Shown: positions 46,136 through 56,929 of the stretch, piece by piece
Position numbering within the stretch: position 1 is the first letter of the stretch
Layout of the letters: every line of letters begins with the position of its first letter
Origin: Taudactylus pleione
Lineage: Eukaryota; Chordata; Amphibia; Anura; Myobatrachidae
DNA: 64,000 nucleotides
Direction: 5' to 3'
Assembly: GCA_031769625.1 (NCBI GenBank)
Contig: JAUIMM010000113.1
Coordinates: 15,743,501 to 15,807,500 of the forward strand
Program-made: the position numbers and the translations under genes
The notes under the pieces: model-generated
What the model was told of the DNA's origin: nothing
Databases searched by the model: none
What the model saw: the letters and a program-made list of their open reading frames with translations, nothing else

Positions 46136-46382
46136 ATGAAACATAGTGTCACTACAACCGTATAGAATGTTTTTTCATTAATCTAGTACTAAAATTAAAA
46201 GCCTAGTAGAAAATATAACATATTACCAATACACTTCTTCAAATCCGCTAGTAATTATTTATTTTTTTTAAATGCGTGGGGTCACCCAGAAAATCAGTAG
46301 ACAGTCAAGGCCTACTCAGCCTGGTCTGGTATTGGAAAATAGGAAAAAAAATGCCATGTGGCTTCCTGTATTCTCCAATAAC

Positions 46383-46759
46383 TAGAGATGAGTGGTACGG
46401 TTTTGCTGAAAAGTGAACACACCTGAACTTTGAAGTTCCGAGTCAAACAGAGTCCCGTCTTGGATCACTTTAAGGGTTCCAAGTAGAACTGACTCCCTGC
46501 TGAGGTTTAACTTGATGTCGGATCTCAGATCTAAAAACTGGATCTCGCTTGTTTTTGATTTGCATGTAAGTTCCTCCCTTGTTATTTCAGGAGCCAAAAT
46601 TGGCCAAAATTGAGTGCAAATTAATGTTATTGATGTTGATAATACTATAGGATAAAAAACAGGCCCAAGTTACATGATTTTAGTTGTTTTTATACATTTT
46701 TTAAAGGAATCCAAAGCCAAAGCTGACAACCCAAAACAGTGGGTCCGCGCATGTCTCTA
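46383..46759. mobile_element. hAT-like MITE (377 bp, TSD CCAATAAC/T)
   Basis: TAGAGATG...CATGTCTCTA ends, flanked by CCAATAAC at 46375-46382 and CCAATAAT at 46760-46767. Same family of ends as 7724-9823. Confidence 0.82.
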
Positions 46760-46767
46760 CCAATAAT

Positions 46768-47550
46768 CAGCACTCGGCTGAACCAGCTGGAGGGATAATG
46801 CCATAGCAGGGAGACACAAAGTGTGGTGCCCCCTGCCATCACACTAACCAGCCTCAACTGGTCAGTCCAGGGCTGGAATTCCTTAGAAAGTAGGGACTCC
46901 AAAAATAATATAAAGGACAATGGAGCATGATCAATAATTAAACAAAATTTTCTTCCCAAAATGTAGTACTTGAGTTTTCTAATGCTCACTTAATTGCCAA
47001 TGCTTCTTTTTTTACAGTGGCATCATTTTTATCATGGACATTCAGTTTCCTACTTAAATAAGTAAGCGGAAGCTCTTCACCATCATTGTTCTTTGACAGA
47101 ACCATACCTATACCTACATCCGATGCATTTGTCTGTATAACAATTTCCTTTTTAAAGTCAGGTGTCATCAAAACTGGTTAAGTGCACAATGCTACCTTTA
47201 ATGCCTTAAAAGCCTTTTCTGCCTCAGGATTCTACTTAATAATAACAGACTGTTTACATGTGGTCAGTCCAAGGGACAACAAAGGTGGCAAAATTGGGTA
47301 TCTTTCTTTAATATCTCCTGACACCCAAGAAAACCCAGCTGTTTCTTATTTAGGGGTTGTGGCCAATTTTGTGTTGCCTCAATTTTATTAAGTTGGAGCT
47401 TTATCAAACCTCTGCCTAAGGTGTATTCAGGGTACTTCACCTCTTTCATCCCTAAGCAACACTTTTTTGTCAATCCTGCCTCATGGATGGAGTCCAACAC
47501 TGCTTGTACCCTGGGTAGTGAGACTGAAAAATCAGGACTAGAGATAACAT
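46768..47550 (-). pseudogene. Ty3/gypsy pol fragment (end of reverse transcriptase and RNase H)
   Basis: Read on the minus strand in several frames, this gives the end of a reverse-transcriptase domain and its connection (LNKIEATQNWPQPLNKKQL near 47350-47400). RNase H follows: TPDFKKEIVIQTNASDVGIG (about 47120-47165), LTYLSRKL and YYILGRKFCLIIDHAPLSFI (about 46915-46975). The catalytic order and spacing fit Ty3/gypsy-type elements, where these domains copy RNA into DNA and remove the template. The aspartate usually found in the QTDAS motif is Asn here. Frameshifts break it. The 5' side is cut off by the hAT copy starting at 47551, and the 3' side meets the hAT-like MITE at 46760. No LTR can be tied to it. 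Confidence 0.87.
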
Positions 47551-48077
47551 CAGGGCTGGCTCCAGGCATGTTCCACCTGAGCGGCCGCACGAGGGCGCCA
47601 CCTACAGAGGGCGCGCCAATTTTCTGCCGGCATATTCCCTGGCTGTCACTGTCATGCCGGGCTCTGCTCAGCCCACCCATCCCGCTGATGCTGCTGCTGC
47701 GCTTTTTCCCTACCGCTGACACTGGAGGCCTGGATGAGCTGAAGAGGGCACCCGTGGTGTGGAGGAGACGGTAAGTGAATGCCGCTCATGGCTCATCCCC
47801 CCATCACATCATGGGCTCAGGCTGGCTGCTGGCACTGGCAAGCAGGCTGTGTGTGTGTGTGTGACTAATGTGCTGGTGTGCCGCAGCCCACCCCACTACA
47901 TACATACAGCCTGCCTGTCAGTGCCAGCAGCCAGCCCATGAATAAAAAAAACGGTGCCGGAGTCTGAATGGATGCTCCGCGCATGCGCGCGGCATCCATT
48001 CAGTGACGGGAGAGGGCTGGGGGAAGCCCAGCTAGCGAGGCTTCCCCCAGCCTGATGTTATTTGGAGGCGTGCCATG
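47551..48077. mobile_element. Right-truncated hAT MITE related to 15023
   Basis: Left terminus CAGGGCTGGCTCCAGG. The interior GGGGGAAGCCCAGCTAGCGA and CCCAGCCTGATGTTATTTGG parallels 15262-15320. The right terminus is missing, so the copy is incomplete. It includes a short (GT)n tract at 47849-47863. Confidence 0.8.
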
Positions 48078-48099
48078 CAGGCATATTATTCAGATATAT

Positions 48100-49230
48100 G
48101 TGTATATAAGTAGGATCATTATAATGCTAATTGCAATAGACATGTTACTGAGATAGCACATGGTTAATACACCTGTTTCCATTAATTTCTGAAGTGATTC
48201 GCAAAGCTCCCTTTATAAAGGAGGGACTCCTTGATATGAGCATTGAGCTTGAAAAAGTCCTGAGTCGGGATGAAACGCATAGCTGCCCGTATTCACTAAC
48301 TGTGTTCTGCCTTGTAACAAGCTCCTGCAAGTGTGCTAGTGTCCGCAGCCTTGACTTCAGTGTGGAGAGATCCGATAAGTCTCTGGTGCAGGGAGATCTG
48401 ACAAGCCGTGGCCGCGCTTATCCACTCACCTAATACTCTCCTGCATCTCTTCCGGCCCTGATCACCGGCAGGTAATCACCATTGTGCAGCCGGACAGAGA
48501 GCCATCCCACCGATCCTTACAGCTGCGAGACACGAAGGTTGTTTCCTTCTCCGGCTATCATCTTCTACCGTACAGCCGGATAGAGAACCATGCTACTTAC
48601 ATCAGTAGCCATCTGAGACTTTAAGGCTGGTCAGTACTATTACTCTTCTCCTCATTACTGTGCGCCCGACAGGGTGACACTCTGATTTCCTCAATTTAAT
48701 AACTACCTTTCAAAACACAAATCTCAGACAGCAGACTATTGTGGACACTCAAAAGGATACTTTAATTGCAGGCTTGCGGTTACAGTGTTGCAATATCACG
48801 CTACTAACTAACAAAGTGTGTTAAACGCCTTTATCTGATGCAATTGAACTTTCTCCACACAATGACTGTTGTTGTATAACTCCAAACACAGCATTATTTG
48901 TGCCATTTTTTATATACTAGCTAATTAATTTAGTATATTTTTATTTACTGTGGATCACATATTTTTTGTTGTCACGTGTTGTAATACATGTTATTGTTTT
49001 TTATATGTATTTATTTTCTCAAAATTTATTTTCATTTTTGATATACATTTATTCTAATTACTTTTAGATATTCTTTGGTCATTTTGGTTCATTATTTCCA
49101 TCCACCATTTATTTATATTTATATTTATTTTCCTTGACAATTTTATTTATTTTTGGTATTTTTATTTGACTCCAATAAATGAACTAATTATTTTATACAT
49201 GTCTGTATATTAGCGCAGTTTTTCTTGTTA
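48100..49230 (+). mobile_element. Retroelement-like unit with a hammerhead-like core (tentative)
   Basis: Near 48250 the order TTGAAAAAGTCC-TGAGTC-GGGATGAAACGC resembles a decayed hammerhead ribozyme core (CUGANGA, a short helix II, GAAAC). A similar core on the minus strand lies near 63408-63440. The unit then runs through TCACCGGCAGGTAATCACC and ends AT-rich with TTAGCGCAGTTTTTCTTG near 49225. It has no open frame. Some Penelope-like retroelements of animals carry hammerhead motifs, but the link here is inference, and the limits are approximate. Confidence 0.4.
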
Positions 49231-50060
49231 ATTTATGTCAATTGGAGGGAGCATGGCATGCACCGGGTCCATGAATAAAGTTAAATATGTGATACCCCTA
49301 AAGTATTTATGACCCAAGATCATATATGTACACAGTAAATAAATGATATGAGATGCATTGCCCTTTAAGGTCAAGTTAATTAATATGTTAACACAATGTT
49401 TATAACAAAAAGAAATAGGCTGATTGATGTATACATAAGTGTGTTGCCTTGTTTGTATCAGTCTTGGGCTAGTTATCATTCGTATATACTGTGGTCTCAA
49501 GAACAAATAATGTCCAGTTTAACTGCATAAAGACTACCCCCTTATTGAGGGAGAATGGAGCCTGCAGCCCGAGCCGGACATAGGAAACTAATGGGCGCAC
49601 GGTCAGCAGCGGACCAGCTCAACAGCAACCAAGGTTAGAACCCCTTACCCCCCCCCCTAGAGCAATGAAGGCAACCAGTGACCAATGTGGCGCATGCGGT
49701 CAGCGGGAAAATGACCGGCACGTGACCACTAGTATAAGAGCGCCACCGCAGGGAATGCTGGGTGTAGTAGCCTGAGGGAAGCCTCTGAGGAGAGCGGTGC
49801 GGAGTGGAGCCCTGTGAAGGGAGCATGACCTACCGGGAGCTGATAAGCTGATCCGCTGCCCTCCGCAATGGGAGTGCTGGGACCAGGGCTGACAGGAAAC
49901 CAGGAGGCATTGCTGGAGGAAGCAGTGTCGTCGGGGGGCCGCCTTCAAAACCCTCCCATTCCGAGTGACTGACGGCTGGGGCTGGACTGAAGAGAGGAAC
50001 GCTGTCCTGGGTGCTGGGCTGTGAGAAATAAATGGAACAGGTCTGTCAGTGATCCTTTCA
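49231..50060 (+). other. Moderately G+C-rich block with TATA-like and poly(A)-like words
   Basis: From about 49550 the DNA is richer in G+C and contains TAGTATAAGAGCGCC (49731), a GGGAATGCTGGG stretch, and AATAAATGG at 50026. This could be an LTR-like or promoter-derived repeat. I cannot find matching ends or a target duplication. Confidence 0.3.
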
Positions 50061-50234
50061 TTAACACCTCAGCACCGTTATAAATACACTGATACATGCC
50101 CATTAGCACAGAGCTAGAGAGCCCTATTCAGTTAGACTTTGCCTTGACACTTCAGTATAGTTACAAAAGGCTCAGTGCAGCATTATAGTTAGAGTACCAA
50201 GACTGTGTTACACGCACACCAGCAAAAGTAAATA

Positions 50235-50800
50235 AGCATAGTGACAGCCCTTTTAGCTCAGAATAACCCAAGTAAAGTGGAATGCAGTGCTCCCTGCAGT
50301 GACAGCCCTTTTACCTCAGAATAACCCAAGTAAAGTGGAAAGAAGTGCTCCCTGCAGTGACAGCCCTCTTACCTCAGAATAACCCAAGTAAAGTGGAATG
50401 CAGTGCTTCCTGCAGTGACAGCCCTTTTACCTCAGAATAACCTAAGTACAGCGGAAAGCAGTGCTCCCTGCAGTGACAGCCCTTTTACCTCAGAATAACC
50501 TAAGTACAGCGGAAAGCAGTGCTCCCTGCAGTGACAGCCCTCTTATCTCAGAATAACCTAAGTAAAGTGGAATGCAGTGCTCCCTGCAGTGATAGCCCTC
50601 TTATCTCAGAATAACCCAAGTAAAGTGGAATGCAGTGCTCCCTGCAGTGACAGCCCTCTTATCTCAGAATAACCCAAGTAAAGTGGAATGCAGTGCTCCC
50701 TGCAGTGACAGCCCTTTTACCTCAGAATAACCTAAGTACAGCGGAAAGCAGTGCTCCCTGCAGTGACAGCCCTCTTATCTCAGAACAACCTAAGTACAGT
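50235..50800. repeat. 58-bp minisatellite
   Basis: About ten copies of GTGACAGCCCTTTTACCTCA, then a GAATAACCCAAGTAAAGTGG segment and AATGCAGTGCTCCCTGCA. Two sequence variants (AAGTAAAGTGGAATG and AAGTACAGCGGAAAG) are intermingled. Confidence 0.95.
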
Positions 50801-51530
50801 AGAATTGCTAAATTTTAGCCAAACAGCTCCCTCTTCTAAAAAGGGGCATACCGTTTGCAGTACCAATTTAGCAGCTGAGAGGAATTGTGAAGGGTAGAGT
50901 GAGTAAAAAGAACAGCCATATCATCCGCCAGGATACAGAGAGAGTAGCCAGGCGTGATTGCTGCAATTGCTCTTCTGTGACTTTCATTAATTGACCTCCC
51001 CAGCTGTTTCTGAAAGAGAAAGTGATATACTACAAACACGGTAGCCAAACAGCTATCTAATTGTTCTTACCTAAAAAGCCGTGCAGGACTTTATATTGCA
51101 CTAGGACTTCTTAATCCCTGCCTTTAATGAACTATTCACCAACCCGGGCAACGTTGATCTAACACTAATGGCCAATTATCTCGTGCATGCAGAGAGGGGA
51201 CTTGAGACTAGTGTAATACCTTGTTCGGGTGCACCTGAAAATAGTTGGTAATGTTGCTAGGGTCAAACCATTGCACAGGGATGTGTTGTTGTATGTCCAT
51301 TTGTGTTTAACTCGTTGCTCCCATAGGTGGGTCGAGTATAATGCGTTCCTGATTAATAAATATAACTCGGACCAAAGTGTATTTCCTTCTCAGAAAAGTG
51401 TTCATTATATTGTTTCTTTTGAAATGTATTAATGTATTGTATTGTATATTAATGTTGCTATAAACTGATCCATTGCATTCAATTGCCTTGTTTGAGGATT
51501 TGAGAATAGATTTGCTTTGATACTTGAAAT
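50801..51530. other. No recognisable feature
   Basis: Unremarkable DNA between the minisatellite and the next MITE. Confidence 0.4.
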
Positions 51531-51533
51531 TGA

Positions 51534-52045
51534 GGGTCTCATTCAGATTTATCCAAATGCGCATGTGCACGACGGAGGGAGCTCCGTCGTGTGCATGCGC
51601 GAGACCCGGCTAGCAACAGCCAAGCTGTCGCTCCGGGTCTCGCACCAAAGGGGGTGTGCTGTCGATGGTGAGTGACAGCACGCCCCCTTTGGTGGGCGTG
51701 CCGGGGGCGTGGCTGCCAGACGGAGGCGTTCCCATGGGAACTCCTACCGTCTTGGTCCGGCCCCACTGACATCACTAGTGATGTCAGTGGGAGTGATTTT
51801 GGCTCTGATAGAGCCAAAATCACTCCAGGGCTTGCGGCAGTGAGACCCTACCGCAGGGTCTCCGTCACAAGACCGATGGTCGCGATGGTCTTGACCATCG
51901 CGACCATCATCATGGATGCTCGCATAAGCTGTGGGTGGTAACCCACAGCTATGCGAGCATCCATAAGGCCGCTCCATTTTCATGTAGGAGGGCCCTGATT
52001 CAGAGCAAGCGCTCTTGTCAGAGCATCCGGCTCTGAATCAGGCCC
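51534..52045. mobile_element. Hairpin-rich Harbinger MITE (512 bp)
   Basis: The left end GGGTCTCATTCAG and the right end CTGAATCAGGCCC are flanked by TGA and TCA (one mismatch). The last 54 bases are a complete mini-hairpin starting GGCCCTGATTCAGAGC and ending GCTCTGAATCAGGCC. The interior stacks several perfect palindromes, including CTGACATCACTAGTGATGTCAG, TGATTTTGGCTCT/AGAGCCAAAATCA, AGACCCTACCGCAGGGTCT, GATGGTCGCGATGGTC with its complement, and GGATGCTCGCATAAGCTGTG with its complement. Same hairpin set as 17355-17902. Confidence 0.82.
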
Positions 52046-52512
52046 TCAGTAAGGAGTGCTCCTTTTGGGAGTTGCTGCTTTTCAGCTAAATATATGGTTA
52101 ATGTGCTGTTCACATTTTGGGTGTTCTTCTGTATAATACATTTTTGATTTTTTTTTATATGAGTGAATTCACTTTTAATAAATTTTTTATTTTTTTTATA
52201 TGAGTGAATTCACATTTACAATTCACAACTTTATATTGCATGAGAGCACAAATTTTATATCATAAGCAAATAAGCACACAAGAAAACAATTATTAACAGT
52301 TCAAAACATTGCAGGACAAGGACATGGTTTATAAACTTTGCTGTATTAGCGATCATAACACTTAAATAAGCATCAGGGCCTCAGCAACCAAGTGCTGTTG
52401 TGGGGAGTTAGGAGTAAATGGTAGTACAAGTAAGGGAAGGAAAAGCACATGAGGGAAGAGGGCCCTGCTCGTGAGAGCTTACATTCTAAGTATGGACCTT
52501 TTTTACAAGAAT
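52046..52512. other. Dispersed repeat fragments
   Basis: 52140-52210 has a direct duplication around TTTTATATGAGTGAATTCAC. 52440-52500 contains GGGCCCTGCTCGTGAGAGCT, similar to a piece near 28215. No gene. Confidence 0.45.
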
Positions 52513-53206
52513 TAAGGGCCTGATTCAGAGCCGGACGCAAGTGGCCGATCGCTCGTCCGCCGTACGAGCGGAAATATTTAAATCCAAGCGCTCGCTCGTA
52601 TGTTCACTCGTAGCTAACCTTCCGCCCTATATTCTCCCAACCCCTCCTCTAGCTATCGAACGTACAAAATAGCGAGCGTCCGTCTCCTCTTTGGTTGCAG
52701 TGAGCACTCACACAAGTCAATTCCGGAAGTGGCCCTGTCAGTTTCGATTGCCTGCTATTTCATTCTGCAAACATACTTGAATCTATTAGTGGCAATCACT
52801 ATATTAATTACCTTAATTGTTTGTTTCACATGTTTGCAATCCTGTTTTTTTTTTCAATGTCAATAAATTTTATTCTTGTTAGCGTGTGTCATTTCTTCCG
52901 CAGAATACGTATGGTTTGACCAAGGGGATGGTTTTTCTAATGTAAAAGTTTGTTTGAATGCTACTAATGTTTTTTTTTTTTTTTTAAATGCAGATTTTCC
53001 ATTTTTTTTTTTAATTTAAATTAGCTTACGCATGTCACTGCATCAAGCCTATCTTAACTCACATTATATTTGTGAGGGTGTAGATCATATGACTCATACA
53101 CTAACCGATAGAATTGTTCCTGTTAATTTACAAAGTACATTAGCCAATCAAAATTTTTCTAGGACGTTTATTAAAACTGGTTTGTGTAAAAAAAATCATT
53201 GCCATC

Positions 53207-54409
53207 ATGAGAGCCAACGCTTTCTGTAGGCGGGAGCTAATGGTGCTAGTTGAGGTCATGGACGAGCACATTACTGACCATCCGCTCCCCATCACCAATC
53301 ATCAAAAGCGTAGGGCCTACGCGGAGGTGCACCGCTGCCTGCGTTCCCTCGGCTATCGCCGTAATATCGGCCAGTTGGAATGCAGGTGGTCGGATCTGAG
53401 GCGCCGATCACCACGCCTGCTGGCCCTTTTGCGGCGCCGGATTGGCCAAAGTAAGTGTTTCTGTTTTTTTTTTTTTGCTTGTTTACAGTATATCCCTGTT
53501 TTTATTATTTTGGTCATACCTGCGTGTGCTTGTTTACAGTATATCCCTGTTTTTATTATTTTATCCCAAAATTGAAAAAAAAAAAATTTAATTAAAAATG
53601 TTTTTCTCCATCATTTAGGGGCAGAGCGGATAGTCAGATGGCGCCGACGTGTGGCTCATCCCATATCCACCACTCCCACCCAAACATCCCCTGCCCACTC
53701 TTCTCCAAATTCACCCTCCACCCCAGACCTTGCCATCCTTCAGTCCCCTCCCTCTCACCTGACCATCCCACCAACTTCCCCCTCCCCTCCAAACCCACCT
53801 CACTTTTCCACACCCTCCACTCCCTCAGCCATAACCCCTCCTCCTTCACTTACCCACTGGCCCACCTCAGATGAGGAGGATTTCGTGGCTCCAGGCCCAG
53901 TCCGCAGTGTGGCTGGTATGTTTACATTGTAAACTATGTTTTTTTTTTTTTATTGTGTAAATTAATTTGTTTTTTATATATATCTTTGTGAAACAATGTC
54001 AAGGATGTTTTACCCTTACACATATGACACATGTCCAAACACTCCCACTTGTGTATTTCTTGTTTACGGTACCAACAAATGTCGTAGTTTTGCTTAGGTT
54101 TAAGACATATGTTTTTTTTAGGTTATTTCTACTTTTTGGCCCCTTATTTTTAGAAAATCTTTTCGTTTGGCATTCCTTTTTTTTTGGACATGTTTTTGTA
54201 ACTGATGTTTGTTTTTGGTATAGCCTGAATTTTTTGTGGGTTTGAACATTCTAAATGAAGGCGTCATTTTAGTAACCCGCACATTTTTTTTCACCACAGA
54301 GGCCCAGAGGCGTAACGAGGCCATTGCAGGAGGATTGGTGGAACTCCGGGGCCATGTAATTGGCATGCTGGTGGCCTTGGACCACCTTTTGGCGATCCTG
54401 CGCCAATAA
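53207..54409 (+). CDS. Harbinger Myb/SANT-like protein A, copy 2 (three exons, open)
   Basis: Exons 53207-53450, 53619-53915 and 54300-54409 join at GT/AG sites in a single frame of 216 codons plus stop. The phase-1 junctions yield Arg and Glu. Residues 1-81 form a basic helical domain (MRANAFCRRELMVLVEVMDE; AYAEVHRCLRSLGYRRNIGQ; RWSDLRRRSPRLLALLRRRI) with the E-x-x-LV and RW-DL-R pattern of Myb/SANT-like DNA-binding domains. Residues about 85-175 are Pro/Ser/Thr-rich, followed by an acidic TSDEED patch. The last 36 residues form a Leu/Ala-rich helix, suited to protein-protein contact. In this superfamily such proteins bind transposon ends and recruit the transposase. The domain assignment is by pattern only. 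It is clearly distinct from protein B of the same element. Confidence 0.82.
53470..53565. repeat. Two-copy intronic repeat in Myb-like A, copy 2
   Basis: TGCTTGTTTACAGTATATCC and CTGTTTTTATTATTTT recur about 50 bp apart. Copy 1 has four units at the matching intron position. Confidence 0.8.
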
Positions 54410-55221
54410 TTTTTTGGATTTTGAAAAAAAAAAAAATAACAAACAAAAAAAAATATTTGGATGTATTTAAGTCTCATTCCTTGTCTGTAAATCTTAGATT
54501 GTTGAACCCTACTATTTGTCCCTGTGTTTTTAAATAATGTCAATTTGTTTGTAGAAAGGTCAAGTAAGTATGTAAGTATGTAAGCTTGCACATTAAACAC
54601 ATAACAATACCAATAGGTTTTTAGACTTAACGTCAAAAACAGATTATTTATTTTTGGTGGTAATGTAAAAATTAAAGCAACCTGCTTAGGCCTAGAATTG
54701 TAAACATACTGATTCACCATAATACCTTTGGTGTTTGTTTTTAGCCACAAAGCAGGGTACAAAAGTTTAGAAATTAAGAAATTACAGTATTAGGCGTTAA
54801 GCATGTTTGCATTTTTTGAGCAGGTTTCACTTGTTTGTAATTTACGAAGGAAATGGTTGTTTAATGAAAATAATACATTTATTGCACACAAATAATAAAC
54901 ACCAAGTGAATTGTCAAAACAAAATCACACAGTTAAAACACACACAAAAGACCAAAAGATTCCAAAATCCCCCCCCCAAAAAAATCAAGAACTGTTTGAA
55001 GAAGTAGCATGCCAACATGAATCCACAAATGAGGAGAAGAAATCATTGTTCCCGAAGTTAGATCCAATGTGTCCACATAAAGTCATTTGTGTTGATCGGG
55101 TAGTATGCATGGATTTTTATGGTCATTTTAGGAAATAAAACAAAATTGAAAAAAAGTTAAAAGTGTACATTAAAATAATACATGTCTACATTGTGTCAAT
55201 TAAATAACTTTGTGGAAATAA
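54410..55221. other. Convergent 3' region between Myb-like A and transposase, copy 2
   Basis: The two genes end towards each other. The region is AT-rich and carries a minus-strand AATAAA at 54878-54883 for the transposase. The 214-codon minus frame here (54118-54762) matches no conserved family and is broken in copy 1, so I treat it as chance. Confidence 0.6.
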
Positions 55222-56344
55222 TTACCTAAAAAATCTGGCAACAATTTGATCGCATATGGCCCCCCCACATACTGACCTCCGACCAACCTCGGGGGGGCCG
55301 TCCTCAGGCAAGGCATCCTCTGGCTGCATTGGGACACCACTCCTTATGGCGATGTTGTGAAATATCCCACACAGGACCACAATTTTTTAAACCATAGCCG
55401 GCAAATACACAAGGTCGCCACCAGAGCGGTGGAGGCATCTGAATCGGCCTATTAAAAGGGTGATACAGCACTCCACTACCTGCCTGGTGGCTGTAAGTGC
55501 GTTATTATACTGACTTTGTGGCCCTGGTGTGGGAACCAAATAAGGAGTGAGCAGCCAGGGCGTGCAAGGGTAATCACTGTCTCCTGTGAAAATATAAAAA
55601 ACAACATCAGGACCATTGTGTACCAAGCTTTGCATTGGTTTCAACAGAAGGTGTCAACTTACCCAGAAGCCACGCATCACCAGCTTGTAGGTTGTTTAAT
55701 TTGTGCCAAATCCCTGATTGCCGGATGACGAAGGAATCATGTGCACTGCCTGGGAATTTGGCATTCAGGGACAGGATCTGGAGGGAGGCATCACATACCA
55801 CCATTACATTCATCGAATGAAAGTGTTTTCGGTTCCTAAATATTGCCTCCAGCATTGCTGGAGGCTGAAGTGGTATGTGAGTGCCATCCACAACCCCTAT
55901 GATGTGTGGGAAGCCAGCAATTTGGTAAAATTTATCCTTCACCACATTAAGGGAACCCATATCCAATGGCATTTTAATAAAATGATGGAGGTGTTTACAT
56001 AGTGCATCCATCACTGCCCTCAGGATCCTTGAAAAGGAGGATTGGGAGATTCCTGTGACTATTCCCACAGTGGTTTGAAAGGATCCTGAGGCACAAAAAT
56101 GTAACACCGACATTAATTGCGTAAGTGGTGGTATTGCTGTAGGACTGTCAATTTGCCGTTGAAGATCACTCTCTATTAATGAGAGAGTGTCTATGATGAT
56201 TTTTGGAGGCAGACGGTAGCACCTTAACACCTCATCATCTGGCATTCCAAAAAGGGTGACACGTATTCTATATATCTGGGGCCTTGCACGCCTACGAGGC
56301 CTACGCTTGGGACGAAGTTGAGGTTGGTCGGGTTCTGGAACCAT
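55222..56344 (-). pseudogene. Harbinger DDE transposase, copy 2 (open to a late shared stop)
   Basis: Exon 1 is 55663-56344 from the ATG after TTGGCC, and exon 2 starts at 55583. They join in frame as LLG/DSDYP. The 292-residue product has an Arg-rich N-terminus (residues 11-25) and helix-turn-helix-like sequence around SFQTTVGIVTGISQSSFSR (88-106). Catalytic residues are Asp153 (VVDGTHIPL), Asp203 (GSAHDSF) and Glu265 (RQVVECC), giving the PIF/Harbinger DDE triad that cuts and joins transposon ends in the nucleus. A TAA at 55387-55389 follows YLPAMV. The same frame then continues through KIVVLCGIFHN to a second stop at 55222-55224, about 54 codons on. Copy 1 has TAG at the identical codon. 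It may be non-functional, or active with a shortened C-terminus. Confidence 0.92.
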
Positions 56345-56929
56345 GGCCAAGAGAATACGACCAACATCAACCTGAAATGTAAAGCAAGGTAGTTATTGTT
56401 TTAGACAAATGTGTTAAGAAAAATATACTTATCTTTTCAAAGAAAACCAAAGAATCTTACAGGCCTGGGTAGTGTCATGTGAAAATCCACCTACATTTCA
56501 AAAGGAGAAAATATTTTTAAGATTCATTTTATAAACTAGGAATTAAACCAAATATAGTTTTCTAAAATTTAGAGAAGGGAGCACACATTATTTCGCAAAA
56601 TAGTATGCTACATTTAGACTTAAGACATAATTTTACACAGAACAAGCACACATTAGTTCGCAAAATAGTACGCTAATTGTAGAGTTAAGACATGATTTTA
56701 CACAGAACAAGCACACATTAGTTTGCAAAATAGTACGCTACATTTAGACTTAAGACATGATTTGACACAGAACAAGCACACATTAGTTCGCAAAATAGTA
56801 CGCTACATTTAGACTTAAGACATGATTTGACACAGAACAAGCACACATTACTTAGCGAAACATATGTTAAACATTTTACATTAAAATTAAATTTTTTAAA
56901 CCATTTATAAAAAAGGTGTGGAGGATGCC
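56345..56929. promoter_or_regulatory. Divergent intergenic region between transposase and Myb-like B, copy 2
   Basis: Counterpart of 32616-33867. It contains an array of about four 65-bp units (56584-56855, ACACAGAACAAGCACACATT with CGCAAAATAGTACGCTA). It also contains the apparent transposase 5'-UTR intron whose 3' site is CTGAAATGTAAAG (about 56371-56384 on the plus strand). Shorter than in copy 1. Confidence 0.55.
56584..56855. repeat. 65-bp direct repeat array, copy 2
   Basis: About four units, inverse of those at 33298-33632, with more differences among units than in copy 1. Confidence 0.92.

Noticed and set aside
49700..50060. Host gene promoter and first exon
   Set aside because: Higher G+C and a TATAAG word only. 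No open frame with a plausible splice donor or known protein, and an LTR-like origin is at least as likely.
54118..54762. 214-codon minus-strand frame in Harbinger copy 2
   Set aside because: Overlaps Myb-like A exon 3 and AT-rich 3' DNA, is not conserved as a frame in copy 1 and has no recognisable domain.
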